From: Palsa-1447 sp964509885 | GTDB lineage: Bacteria > Verrucomicrobiota > Verrucomicrobiia > Opitutales > Opitutaceae | Direction of reading: 5' to 3' | NCBI GenBank assembly: GCA_964509885.1 | Contig: CAZDZL010000005.1 | Span: 1-64,000 of the forward strand | DNA: 64,000 bases | Part shown: piece after piece, positions 8,601 to 17,052 of the stretch | How positions within the stretch are numbered: the stretch's first letter is position 1 | Layout of the letters: every line of letters begins with the position of its first letter | Made by a program: the position numbers and the translations under genes | The notes under the pieces: model-generated | What the model was told of the DNA's origin: nothing | Database searches by the model: none | The model's input: the letters and a program-made list of their open reading frames with translations, nothing else

Positions 8601-9414
8601 GCGCCTCGAGGCCGGACTGCTGCCCGTCGAGGGCGGTCCTTCGCCTCTCGGCCTCTGCGCGCAGCCCGGCGAGGGTCACCTCGAGCGCACCGAGCGACTC
8701 CGTCAGCCTGCCGTGCTGCAGGGCGCTCCAGGCGAGGCTCAGGTGGCGCAGGCGGTGCCCGAGCCGCTTGTAGCGCATCGCCTTCGCGGCCTGCCGCCTC
8801 AGGCTGCCGATCTGGCGGGAGACCTCCCCGACGACGTCGGCGACCCGGGCCAGGTTCTGGTCCGTGAGCGCGAGCTTGCCCATCGCCTCGCGGCGCTGGC
8901 TCTTGTACTTGGTGATCCCCGCGGCCTCCTCGAAGACGGCCCGGCGCTCCTCCGGCTTGGACGAGAGGACCTGGTCGATGTGGCCCTGCGCCATGATCGA
9001 GTAGCTCGTGCGGCCGACCCCCGTGTCCATGAAGAGCTTGTGGATGTCCTTGAGCCGGCAGGCCTGGCCGTTGAAGAGGTACTCACCCTGGCCGTCCCTG
9101 TGGACCCGCCTCGTGATCTCGATCTCATGGAATTCGCTCCCGAGCTGCTTCTCGCACTCCGTGAGCAGCATCGAGACCTCGCACACCTGCGCCGCCCGGC
9201 GCGTGTCGGCGCCCTCGAAGATGACGTCCTGCATCTTCCCGCCGCGGAGCGCCTTCGCGCTCTGCTCGCCGAGCACCCAGCGGATGGAGTCCGCTATGTT
9301 GGATTTGCCGCACCCGTTGGGCCCGACCACGGCGGTGACGCCGGGCTCGAAAAGGAGGGTCGTGGGGTCGGCGAATGACTTGAAGCCGTGGAGTTTTAGG
9401 GCCTTTAGATACAT
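5635..9414 (-). CDS. smc: Chromosome segregation ATPase SMC
   Basis: The 1259-residue protein is a full-length SMC. It has an N-terminal ATPase half with Walker A GPNGCGKS (31-38), a first coiled coil, a hinge at about 520-680 (VSQGIEVRPEFGRAIEALLG to VVDRRGIVSGGHASQRK), a second coiled coil, and a C-terminal half with signature LLSGGQRTLTAVALLFALYL and Walker B FCLLDELDAPLDE. SMC dimers condense and align sister chromosomes with ScpA/ScpB, which are not in this window. The ATG at 9412-9414 begins MYLKALKLHGFKSF, the normal SMC start. An unusual low-complexity insert, DEEEEADAAPRRTRRKRP, sits at about residues 980-997 in the second coiled coil. Confidence 0.97.
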   Translation of the reverse strand: MYLKALKLHGFKSFADPTTLLFEPGVTAVVGPNGCGKSNIADSIRWVLGEQSAKALRGGKMQDVIFEGADTRRAAQVCEVSMLLTECEKQLGSEFHEIEITRRVHRDGQGEYLFNGQACRLKDIHKLFMDTGVGRTSYSIMAQGHIDQVLSSKPEERRAVFEEAAGITKYKSQRREAMGKLALTDQNLARVADVVGEVSRQIGSLRRQAAKAMRYKRLGHRLRHLSLAWSALQHGRLTESLGALEVTLAGLRAEAERRRTALDGQQSGLEARKADRSRLNQRVQDAQQAVFDLRSQKEHAENAANMAKIRRSGLADRLAGTRDTLVELEMQLREVSAQVDTGSQDKQLQLGLLGSSDAVYQQHNRELAVSEGELGKLDRDLQQAKFELLQFDSAVARLRTESSGHEVDQKTSIHRHEALKGDLRLVSEQAALDAKAALDALARAEETLAGRARSSEAATQAQQSVAEATREFREVQKKIQDTDRQMAQRGARLRLLQQLQERLEGFGEGAKAILQGRLAGALAGSAATPVSQGIEVRPEFGRAIEALLGSADEAIQVSDLSTARRIFAQLEQEQIGSVVLRIAELGAAAPADPELPPGLVAASSALLQIDGSHPARALLASCYVADDLGSFLEFWSAHPQFPFLSVATRKGEVVDRRGIVSGGHASQRKQSNSIVQREIDLRETAKALADDQRLHDGFRAQGDALNARILAAEQSLEERRAAVMASTQALAAAQAEERSARKVSEESSGRARRMEQELASLEQARLEAQARWEKARAGLAQSEAASAAQRKKIEDLEAGIAAVRAERDVKRETLAQARLELAERRQKVEVLDKGLGEMERRRGQISELLIERQEEIESWTAQISELEAEESAQRANSGRIAETLSVAQEQVERIRVELVGVESQINSLETAQSALRLESDAAHDNLSAHEVRHAETRQRGAFLAEDVAREFQADVATVDWKHMLWHADDEPEGLKALDLDEEEEADAAPRRTRRKRPEQPAEADLAALDQTDWDAVKAEVDALRARMGGMGAVNLVAIEEYSELRQRHDFLKGQSDDLTRARAELIAAIDEINVTSQKQFEVTFEQIRKNFVYTFQTLFGGGRADIELVQTDDVLESGIDIVAQPPGTKLKGISLLSGGQRTLTAVALLFALYLVKPSPFCLLDELDAPLDESNIGRFTELLKKFVKDSQFIIITHNKRTVAAANAIYGVTMEERGVSKTVSMRFNHEHGEPEARQPAPISEAVMGAASLPPAPVATGA

Positions 9415-9469
9415 TAAGCCTTCCGATTGGAGAGGGCGCCGAAGGCGCGGGCAAACGCAAAAGGCGGCT

Positions 9470-10903
9470 TCACGAATGATCCCACGGCAGCCGCACCTCA
9501 AGGCGCCTGCTTTCCCACACGCGGAATACCTCGAACATCTTGCCCGGATTGAGTATGCCGCGCGGATCCAGGGCCTTTTTCACGGCCCGCATGGCCCGGA
9601 TCGCCGCCGGGGAGTGCTGCAGGCGCAGGAAGGGCGTCTTGGCGAGGCCTATCCCGTGCTCCCCCGAGATCGCACCGCCGAGGCCCACCACGGTCCTCAT
9701 GAGGCTCACGACCGCCCTCTCGGCGGCGCGCGTCTCGGCGGGGTCGTCCCTGTGGTACATGACGTTGACGTGCAGGTTGCCGTCCCCGAGGTGCCCGAAG
9801 GTGGGGATGGGAAGCCCCGACTCCTTCCGCAGCCCCTCGAGGTAGCGCGCGAACTGCAGGTATTTGCCCATCGGGACGACGATGTCCTCGTTCAGCTTCG
9901 AGTCGCCGAGCTGGAACATGGCGCCCGAGCAGGACCGCCTCACCTCCCAGAGGGCGTCCGCCTCCCGGCGGCTCTGCGCCGCGCGGTGGGCGAGCCCGTG
10001 GCGGGCGGCCCACGCGAGGAGGGTGGAGCGCTGCTCGCGGACCTCCGCCGCGCCGCCCGCGAGTTCCAGGAGGAGGACCGGGCGCCCCGCCTGGCCCTTG
10101 AACACGTGCCTGCCGGTCTCGCGCTCGGCGCAGTCGACGGAGTACCGGTCGAGGAATTCGCAGATGGCGGGCTGCACCCGCAGTGCGAAGAGCGCCAGGG
10201 CGGCCCTGAAGGCGTCGGGCTCCGTCCTGAAGGAGACGAGGAGCGTCCAGCGCTCCGCGGGCTGCGGTATGAGCTTCAGCGTCGCCTCCGTGACGACCCC
10301 GAGCATCCCCTCGCTGCCGATCCAGAGGTCGCGCAGGTTGAAGCCGGCTGAGAACTTCTTCGTGGACGTGCCCCACTCCACCCATTCGCCGGTCGGCAGG
10401 AACCCCTTGAGCGCGAGGACGAAGTCGCGCGTGACGCCGTACTTGCCCCCGTGCATCCCGCCTGCGTTGCAGGCGATGTTGCCCCCGATGGTGCAGTATT
10501 TCTTGGAGGACGGGTCGGGCGGGTAGAACCAGCCCTTCCTCGCGGCGGCGGCCTGGATGCGCTCCACGGTGGCCCCCGCCTGCACGTGCGCCATGCCCGA
10601 CTGGGCGTCGATGCGGACCCTGTTCCATCGGTGCAGGTCGAGCACCCACCCTCCCCGGGCCGGCGCAGCCGAGCCGGTCAGGCTCGTCCCCCGCCCCCGC
10701 ACCGTGACGGGCACGCGGTGGCGGTTGGCCAGGGCAAGGACCCGGGCGACGTCGTCCTTGTCCCGCGGGAAGACGACCGCCCTGGGGGCGAAGGGTATCT
10801 TGCTGGCGTCAAACGAGGCCGCCCAGGTGGCGTCGCGGTCCATCCTGACGACCCCGGGACCCAGCGCGGCCCTGAGCTTCCTTGTGGCTGCGGTAAAATC
10901 CAT
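9470..10903 (-). CDS. FAD-linked 2-hydroxyacid oxidase/dehydrogenase (GlcD-like)
   Basis: The 477-residue protein has an N-terminal PCMH-type FAD-binding domain with VTVRGRGTSLTGSAAPARGG and TIGGNIACNAGGMHGGKYGV, and a C-terminal FAD-linked oxidase domain with PTFGHLGDGNLHVNVMYH (metal or substrate ligands) and GAISGEHGIGLAKTPFL. The closing motif LDPRGILNPGKMF is also typical. Relatives oxidise glycolate, D-lactate or D-2-hydroxyglutarate. The substrate here cannot be told from sequence. It sits 14 bases behind the amidohydrolase and 55 bases ahead of smc, at the far end of the long co-directional run. No GlcE or GlcF subunit is adjacent, so it may be a single-subunit enzyme. Confidence 0.88.
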   Translation of the reverse strand: MDFTAATRKLRAALGPGVVRMDRDATWAASFDASKIPFAPRAVVFPRDKDDVARVLALANRHRVPVTVRGRGTSLTGSAAPARGGWVLDLHRWNRVRIDAQSGMAHVQAGATVERIQAAAARKGWFYPPDPSSKKYCTIGGNIACNAGGMHGGKYGVTRDFVLALKGFLPTGEWVEWGTSTKKFSAGFNLRDLWIGSEGMLGVVTEATLKLIPQPAERWTLLVSFRTEPDAFRAALALFALRVQPAICEFLDRYSVDCAERETGRHVFKGQAGRPVLLLELAGGAAEVREQRSTLLAWAARHGLAHRAAQSRREADALWEVRRSCSGAMFQLGDSKLNEDIVVPMGKYLQFARYLEGLRKESGLPIPTFGHLGDGNLHVNVMYHRDDPAETRAAERAVVSLMRTVVGLGGAISGEHGIGLAKTPFLRLQHSPAAIRAMRAVKKALDPRGILNPGKMFEVFRVWESRRLEVRLPWDHS

Positions 10904-10917
10904 CGGTGGCCGATCCG

Positions 10918-11832
10918 CTACACTCGGTTTGGACCCGGCGCAAGACCCGGCGAGAGGAGCCGCCTCATATTTGAGCCCATGAGCTGCGCGCGCTCGGCGG
11001 GGTCGAGCCCGGCCCCCTCGATCTCGCCCACGAAGCGCGCGAGCCCGGGCTCCCGGGAGGCCCGCGGGTAGAGGATGAGGGGATAGTCCGAACCGTAGAG
11101 GATCCTGGAGGCCCCCACCCTGTCCACGGCCTGCCGGAAGACCTCGGGCCCGTACAGAAGGGGCGAGGCGGCCGTGTCGAAATAGATGTTGGGCGGAAGG
11201 GGCCCGCCGCCCGGCGCCCCGCGAAACGCCATGCCCCCGCCCCAGTGGGCGAGGATGAAGGCCGCCCCGGGGTGCTCGCGGGCGAGGCCAATGAAGCCCT
11301 CCAGGGGGGTCGCCGGCCCGGCGGCCGGCCCGGCCCGGGGATCGGTCGCATGGAGGGTCACCGGCACCCGCCTCGAGGCCGCGAGCTCCACCACCCGCCT
11401 GAACCAGGGGTCGTCGAGGGCGTAGCCCTGGGCCTGGGGAAGGAGTTCGCCGACGCCGCAGAGCCCCGCGTCGAGCGCGCGCGCCAGGGCGTCCACGGCC
11501 CGCGCCCCCGCCGCCGGCTGCACGGCGCCGAAGGCGACCAGGCGCCCGGGATGCCTCCTCGTCCAGTCCAGGTACCAGCCGTTCTGCAGCTCGCAGGTCT
11601 CCTGGCGCTCCCAGTACCAGCCGAGCATGACGCAGGTCGAGACGCCGGCCTCGTCCATGTGGGCGATCAGCCGGTCCGGGTCGGACCAGCCCTGCAGGGA
11701 GCGGCGGCCCTCGGGCGCCACGCAGGCGGCCCAGCCGGGCTCCCCGTGCGCGAGGCCCCAGGCGGCGGGGGCGGCCGCGACCTCGGCCGGGTACAGGTGG
11801 ATGTGCGCGTCGACGACGCCGGCCGCGCTCAC
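10918..11832 (-). CDS. Amidohydrolase family 2 (TIM-barrel) metal-dependent hydrolase
   Basis: The 304-residue product has the metal-site pattern of amidohydrolase-2 proteins: HxH near the N-terminus (VVDAHIHLYP, His10 and His12), a mid-barrel His in VPVTLHATDP, a further His in FILAHWGGGMAF and the catalytic Asp in RILYGSDYPLILYP. Such enzymes act as hydrolases or non-oxidative decarboxylases on small organic acids and lactones; the substrate here is not predictable. The GTG start (11830-11832) overlaps the stop of the acyl-AMP ligase gene in a GTGA tetranucleotide, so expression of the two is likely coupled. Confidence 0.82.
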   Translation of the reverse strand: MSAAGVVDAHIHLYPAEVAAAPAAWGLAHGEPGWAACVAPEGRRSLQGWSDPDRLIAHMDEAGVSTCVMLGWYWERQETCELQNGWYLDWTRRHPGRLVAFGAVQPAAGARAVDALARALDAGLCGVGELLPQAQGYALDDPWFRRVVELAASRRVPVTLHATDPRAGPAAGPATPLEGFIGLAREHPGAAFILAHWGGGMAFRGAPGGGPLPPNIYFDTAASPLLYGPEVFRQAVDRVGASRILYGSDYPLILYPRASREPGLARFVGEIEGAGLDPAERAQLMGSNMRRLLSPGLAPGPNRV

Positions 11833-14066
11833 GTCTCGTCCGCCCCCTTCCTGCGGACCCCGAGCGCGAGTCGCCTGCAGCCGGCAAGGTCGAGCTTGCC
11901 CGTCCCGAGGACCGGAATCGCCCCGACCTGCATCACGTCGCGCGGGATCCACAGGTTGGGAAACCCGGCCGCGGCGAGCCCCTCGCGCACCTGCGCCGCG
12001 GTGAGGGCGAGCGTCGTCAGGACGACCAGGGCCTCCCCCTTCGCCTCGTCCGGGACACCGGTCACGACCACGGCCTGGGCCTCGCCCGGGTCGACGCCCA
12101 AGAGCTCGGCGATCTTCTGCTCGATCGCGCCGTGCGGGACCGCCTCGCCACCGATCTTGGAGAATCGCGCGAGCCTCCCCTCGATCGAGAAGAAGCCGTC
12201 GTCGTCGACCCGCGCCAGGTCCCAGGTGACAAACCAGCCGTCCCTGAGCGAGGCCCCCGGGGCGGCGTCGGCCAGGTAGCGCACGAAGACGTTTGCGCCG
12301 CGCAGCAGGAGGACGCCGGTTGCGCCGTGCGGGACGTCGGCGCCCGTCTCGGGGTCGACGAGGCGCGCCGTGATCCCGGGAAGCAGGCGACCCACGGTGC
12401 CGGCCCTCCTGCCTGCCTGCGCGTCCGCGGTCCGCGTGACGATCGGGGGATCGGGCTGGTTCAGGTGGGTGGCCGGGGAGGTCTCCGTGAGGCCGTAGCC
12501 CTGGAGGATCTCGATGTGGAAGGCCTCGAGGAACCGGCGCCTCAGGTCCTCCGGAAGGCTCTCGGCGCCGGTCACGACCAGCTGGAGGCTGCGCAGGTCG
12601 CGCGACGTCGCCTTCTTCAGGAACGGCCGCAGGAAGGTCGGCGCCCCGAGCAGAACCGTGACGCCCTCGTCGCGGACCGCGTCGATGACGGCGCGCGTGT
12701 CGAGCGGGTTCGGCGACGTGACGAGGCGGCAGCCCCGAAGAAGCGGGTACCAGAGGGTGACCGTGAACCCGAAGCTGTGGAAGAGGGGCAGGCACCCGAG
12801 CATGACGATCGACTCGGGCAGGACGCACGTGGACGAGATCTGCGCGTAGTTCGCGAGCAGGTTGCGGTGCGACAGGACGACGCCCTTGGGGCTCCCGCCG
12901 CTGCCGCTCGTGAAGAGGAGCGCCGCCTCCTCGCGGTCGCCGGCGCGCGGGGCGCCCACGAGGCCCGCAACCCAAGGGTTGGGAAGAAGCCACGCCGCAA
13001 GGACCCAGGGCAGCACCGCGCGCGCGCCGCCCGCGGCGGCCATCTCGGCGCGAAGGTCGAGCGAGCGCTCCGGCCACGGGAAGTCGCCGAGGCGCGCGCG
13101 CATGGCGTCGGCCGTCAGGACGGTGCGCACGCCCGACTCGCGCAGGCTCGACTCCGCCGCGGCGCGGCCGGCGGTGAAGTTGAGGTTGACGGGGACCTTG
13201 CCGGCGCAGACGACGGCGAGGTTCGCGATCGCGGCCCCCGCCCCCGGGGGAAGGACGATGCCGACGCGGCGCTCGGGAACGCTCGAGCGCAGGCGCCGGG
13301 CCAGCACCGCCGCGGCCGCGACCAGCCGCGCCGCCGTCACCGCGCGCCGCCCCGACGTGCGGTCCACGATCGCGACCGATCCCGGCCTGCGGGCGAGGGC
13401 GCGCACGGTCTCGCGGCCGATGTTTCCTCGCAGGAGCGGCCTCTCCTCGAAGGCCAGGGCGCCGAGGTCCAGGAGGGCCCTGCGCGCCGAGGCGGCGTCC
13501 GCGCGGCCGAAGGGGATGGGCTCCCCGAACGCGACGCACACCGGCGTCGGCATCAGGCGCGGGGATTTCCAGAGGTACCGGTTGCCGGAGAACGAGAAGA
13601 TGGAGCCCCAGAGGCCGTCGACCGCGGCGGGAATGACGCAGACCTGGGCCCGGCGGGCCATGAGCTCAAATCCCTTGCGGATCGCCATCAGCTGGCCCGT
13701 GCGCGAGATTTCCCCCTCGGGGAAGACGCAGACCAGCTCGCCCCGCCTGAGGGCGGCCACGCCGTCCCTGAGCCACTGCGAGGGCTTGTCCGCGGACACG
13801 TCGATCACGCCCGCGCTCCTGTAGATCCAGTCGAGCACGGCGCCGGTTCCCGGCCCGCGATAGGCCATGAACCTCAGCGGCCGCGGGCAGGCGAGCTGGA
13901 GCACGACCACGTCCGCGTAGGAGACGTGGTTCGCGATCACGACCGCCCCGCCCTCGCGGGGGACATGCGACGCCCCGAGCACCCGCACCCGGTAGAGAGC
14001 GCGCGCGACAAGCGCCGCTGGGGCCGCGATCCAGAGCGGCATCGTGGAGCGCCGTTTGAAGAGCAC
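11829..14066 (-). CDS. Acyltransferase / acyl-AMP ligase fusion (Aas-like)
   Basis: The 745-residue protein fuses two lipid enzymes. Residues about 10-210 are a PlsC-type acyltransferase with NHVSYAD (His47, Asp52) and FPEGEIS (115-121). Residues about 225-745 are an AMP-forming acyl ligase with the P-loop-like LLFTSGSGGSPKG (383-395), YGLTETSP, DDDGFFSIEGR and the catalytic Lys724 in VLGTGKLDLAG. The order matches Aas (lysophospholipid acyltransferase plus acyl-ACP synthetase), which re-acylates lysophosphatidylethanolamine, although Aas often carries an extra transporter domain. An alternative start is Met9. It lies between an AsmA-like gene and an amidohydrolase in the efflux operon. Confidence 0.85.
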   Translation of the reverse strand: MLFKRRSTMPLWIAAPAALVARALYRVRVLGASHVPREGGAVVIANHVSYADVVVLQLACPRPLRFMAYRGPGTGAVLDWIYRSAGVIDVSADKPSQWLRDGVAALRRGELVCVFPEGEISRTGQLMAIRKGFELMARRAQVCVIPAAVDGLWGSIFSFSGNRYLWKSPRLMPTPVCVAFGEPIPFGRADAASARRALLDLGALAFEERPLLRGNIGRETVRALARRPGSVAIVDRTSGRRAVTAARLVAAAAVLARRLRSSVPERRVGIVLPPGAGAAIANLAVVCAGKVPVNLNFTAGRAAAESSLRESGVRTVLTADAMRARLGDFPWPERSLDLRAEMAAAGGARAVLPWVLAAWLLPNPWVAGLVGAPRAGDREEAALLFTSGSGGSPKGVVLSHRNLLANYAQISSTCVLPESIVMLGCLPLFHSFGFTVTLWYPLLRGCRLVTSPNPLDTRAVIDAVRDEGVTVLLGAPTFLRPFLKKATSRDLRSLQLVVTGAESLPEDLRRRFLEAFHIEILQGYGLTETSPATHLNQPDPPIVTRTADAQAGRRAGTVGRLLPGITARLVDPETGADVPHGATGVLLLRGANVFVRYLADAAPGASLRDGWFVTWDLARVDDDGFFSIEGRLARFSKIGGEAVPHGAIEQKIAELLGVDPGEAQAVVVTGVPDEAKGEALVVLTTLALTAAQVREGLAAAGFPNLWIPRDVMQVGAIPVLGTGKLDLAGCRRLALGVRRKGADET

Positions 14067-14078
14067 CCGCGACGCTGG

Positions 14079-17015
14079 TCACTTCCCCAAGAGCTTGTCA
14101 ATCAAACCGCTGCCCTTTCGAAGGGGCGCCTGCACGAGCATGTCCCGCCACTGGCTCTGGTCGACGCTGCGCAGCGTCCCGCCGAGGTGGATCGGCTGGT
14201 AGAGCTGGGTGTAGCCGAGCGGGTCCTGGCCCTCCTTGAGCATGCCGACGACGTCGAGGAATTTCCCGAGCTGCCCGCGCACGCCCATGTCCAGGTCGAT
14301 CGAGAGCGGCTGGTCGCGGATCGGCAGCTCCGGCGAATAGGCGATGGAGCCCCTGCCCGACAGGCGCTCCTCGGGCGCCAGGAGCGAGATCTCCGTGAAG
14401 CGTATGTCCAGGTCGGGGCCCCGCTCCGCGGTGAGGCTCATCTGGTCGTAGTGGATCTCCGAGAGCTCCTTGGCGGAGGCGACCAGCGCCGTCCCCATGT
14501 TCTCCGTCTTCTTGCCGAAGAGGGACGTGACGGTGTCCAGGGCGTCCACGAGCTTCGACGGCGCCTGGCGGATGGAATCGGCCACGTCCGTCTGGAGCGC
14601 GCGGAAGCGGCCGCCCTTGCTCGAGAGCCTCAGGTCGCCCTGGGCCCGGCCGAGGAGGCCGTCCACGTCGGCCGCGCTCCCGGTAAGGTGGCCCTCGATG
14701 TCGAAGCGCCCGTCCACCACCGGCGGCCGGCCGGGGCTGATCGCCCGGAAGAGGGGCGCGGCGTCCACGTTGCCGACGGAGAGCGAAGCCTTGAACCCGT
14801 AGGGCCGCTCGGCGCCGCGCGCATAGGTGAGCTGCCCGTCGACGCGGGCCGCGCTGGCATCGCCCACGGTGGCCGACCCGTCCCCGACCGAGAGCGAGTC
14901 GGGCTCGATGAGGAGCGTCCCGCGCACGTCCCCAAGGTCGACGCGCGGGAAGAGGATGTCCTCGAACTTGAGGAGGAGCCTGCCCCGGATCCCAGGCCAG
15001 AAGGGGGCGCCGCCCGCTGCCAATGACCCGTCCCGGGGCGCCGGATCCGCGCCCCCCCGGCCCGCGAGGACGGCAATCGCCGCGAGGTCGTCCTCGAGGA
15101 GCCTTGTCCCCGAGAGCATCGCGTCGACGAACGGCCCCCTCGGGCCGGTGGCGACCGTGCCCGAGAGGACGAGGTCCACGCCGCGCATGCCGTAGTCCAG
15201 GCGCACGGGAATGCCGAAAGTCGCGTTGCCGGCCGCGTCGAGGTCGATGCGCATGTCGGACGACACGGACGGCAGCGGGACGCCCCCGCCGGCGGCCGAC
15301 ACGAGGCCCTTCAGGGCGAGCTTCACGCGCACCTCGCGCGTGGCGCCGAGGCTCGCCTCGAAACTGCCGCTGGCGTCGCCCGCGGTGAGCCGGGGGAGGC
15401 CGCTCGCCGCCGGTATCGAGAGGAGAAGGGGCACCGAGGCGCTCCAGGATCCCGCCGCCTTCGTGGCGCCGCCGGCACCCGCCAGCCGGCCGAACCTCGC
15501 CTCGAGGGACAGCATCTCGATGCCGTCGCTGCGCACGGCGAAGGGCGCCAGCTGCAGCTGCCAGCCCTGGGGGGCGTAGTCGGCGAGCACGAACGCGGAA
15601 ACCTCGAGCCCGGAGGCGACTGGGCGCCCCGACGCCGAGAGCGCGACCCCGGACGCGGTGAGCGGCGCCTTCGTGCGCAGCACGAGGCGCCCGTCCTCCG
15701 CCCGCATGACCAGCTCCCCCCGGGCGTCGCTGCCGGAGAGCTCGGCGCCCGGAAGCGCGCCCCTGAGCCAGGCGAGCGGCACGCCCTTCACGGAGATGCC
15801 CACGAGGTCGTCGGCCGGCACCGACACCTTCAGCTCGCCGGTCGCCATGCTGAACTCGAACGACTGGAGCGCGCGCACCGAGGCGACGGGCGCCGCCCCG
15901 GAGAGGTTAAGGTCCAGCCGGGCGACGCGCAGGGAGGACCCGAGGCGCGCCACGTCGAAGTCTGCCGACAGGTCCACGCCGCCGATGGCGCCGAGGCCCG
16001 CGGCGACGACGCCGAGGCGGTCCGCCGACCCGCTCAGCTTGCCCGCGGCGTGGACGTCGCCCGTCGCCGGGTCGACGTCGTAGGTGCCCTCCCCCGCGGC
16101 CGAGAACGCGGGGAGCGTGCGCCCGAGGGCGAACGGGGCGAGGTCCGTGTCCTTCAGGTCGAGGCGCCACGAGCCCGCGGAGCGCAGGGAGCCCTCCGGC
16201 CCCTCCGCGTCGAGGGCGGCTATCCGCTCGGATCCGCGCACCAGCGAGACCGAGTAGGACTCCTTGCCGCCGCCGCGGGCGGCCGACGCCGCGAAGGACA
16301 GGCGGATCCCGGCCGGGAACTGCCTTCCGCTCGACGTGGTGTCCGCCTTGATCTCGGCCCTCGCGAACCTCCCCGAGGCGTCCATGGCTGCGGTGAGGAC
16401 CGCGTCCGCGGCGACGGCGGACACGGGCGCGCCCGCGTCCTCGACGGCCGCCCTCACCAGGCAGCGGAACCGGCCCTCGCGGCCGGGCCCGAGGCCGCCG
16501 CCCGTGACCACGACGTGGATCCTCCCCGCGGCGCCGCCCCCTTCGCCGGGGAAGATGATGTCGCCCTCGAGGTCGACCTCGTCCAGCGACAGGTCGGCCC
16601 TCGCCTTGAACGCCTGGAGGGCCCCGCCGAGGACGCGCGCGACCCAGGGGTACGCCGCCTCGGCCTCCTCGGGCGCCGGGCCGCGCGGGCGCGTCAGGTC
16701 GAGCGTCCAGCCCTTGGCGACGAGGCTCTGGAAGTGGTAGCGCCGCCCGAGGAGGGCGCCCAGGACCGGCAGGCGGGCATCCGCCGAGGGAAGGACGAGG
16801 ACGGCGCCGTCCCCCTCGAGGCGCAGTCCGCCGATCGAGGCCCTGCCGGGACCCGCGGAGGCGCTCTCGAGGGACGAGCGGGCGCCCGCCAGCGACGCGA
16901 ACGCCCGGCGTCCCGCCCATGTCTGCACCTGGGGGCTGAAGGCCGCGGCGGCGGCCAGCGCGAGGGCGCCGAGGAGGGCGCCGAGGAAGAGGAGGACGAT
17001 GCGCGTGGCTCTCAT
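14079..17015 (-). CDS. AsmA-like envelope protein
   Basis: The 978-residue protein has one N-terminal membrane anchor (about residues 5-30) and a long periplasmic region made of beta-rich repeats. The C-terminal part contains FDIEGHLTGSAADVDGLLG and a segment with LRLSSKGGRFRALQ, the form seen in AsmA-type proteins. These bridge the inner and outer membrane and are linked to phospholipid transport. The upstream GTG at 17027 would place the ribosome site GGAGGG inside the start region, so ATG at 17015 with GGAGGG eleven bases upstream is preferred. Its position between an outer-membrane channel and a lysolipid acyltransferase fits a role in envelope lipid homeostasis. Sequence detail is too diverged for a firmer name. 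Confidence 0.65.
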   Translation of the reverse strand: MRATRIVLLFLGALLGALALAAAAAFSPQVQTWAGRRAFASLAGARSSLESASAGPGRASIGGLRLEGDGAVLVLPSADARLPVLGALLGRRYHFQSLVAKGWTLDLTRPRGPAPEEAEAAYPWVARVLGGALQAFKARADLSLDEVDLEGDIIFPGEGGGAAGRIHVVVTGGGLGPGREGRFRCLVRAAVEDAGAPVSAVAADAVLTAAMDASGRFARAEIKADTTSSGRQFPAGIRLSFAASAARGGGKESYSVSLVRGSERIAALDAEGPEGSLRSAGSWRLDLKDTDLAPFALGRTLPAFSAAGEGTYDVDPATGDVHAAGKLSGSADRLGVVAAGLGAIGGVDLSADFDVARLGSSLRVARLDLNLSGAAPVASVRALQSFEFSMATGELKVSVPADDLVGISVKGVPLAWLRGALPGAELSGSDARGELVMRAEDGRLVLRTKAPLTASGVALSASGRPVASGLEVSAFVLADYAPQGWQLQLAPFAVRSDGIEMLSLEARFGRLAGAGGATKAAGSWSASVPLLLSIPAASGLPRLTAGDASGSFEASLGATREVRVKLALKGLVSAAGGGVPLPSVSSDMRIDLDAAGNATFGIPVRLDYGMRGVDLVLSGTVATGPRGPFVDAMLSGTRLLEDDLAAIAVLAGRGGADPAPRDGSLAAGGAPFWPGIRGRLLLKFEDILFPRVDLGDVRGTLLIEPDSLSVGDGSATVGDASAARVDGQLTYARGAERPYGFKASLSVGNVDAAPLFRAISPGRPPVVDGRFDIEGHLTGSAADVDGLLGRAQGDLRLSSKGGRFRALQTDVADSIRQAPSKLVDALDTVTSLFGKKTENMGTALVASAKELSEIHYDQMSLTAERGPDLDIRFTEISLLAPEERLSGRGSIAYSPELPIRDQPLSIDLDMGVRGQLGKFLDVVGMLKEGQDPLGYTQLYQPIHLGGTLRSVDQSQWRDMLVQAPLRKGSGLIDKLLGK

Positions 17016-17052
17016 GCCTGGGTTCACCCTCCCCGAGCCCCCCGGGCGCAGG

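Noticed and set aside
9415..9469. GCGCC/GGCGC stem between the FAD oxidase and smc as a terminator
   Set aside because: Five base pairs with a three-base loop and no U-run; not enough to claim termination.
12132..15026. Long plus-strand open frame of about 964 codons opposite the acyl-ligase and AsmA-like genes
   Set aside because: GC-rich antisense reading with low-complexity composition; the minus-strand genes have clear motifs.
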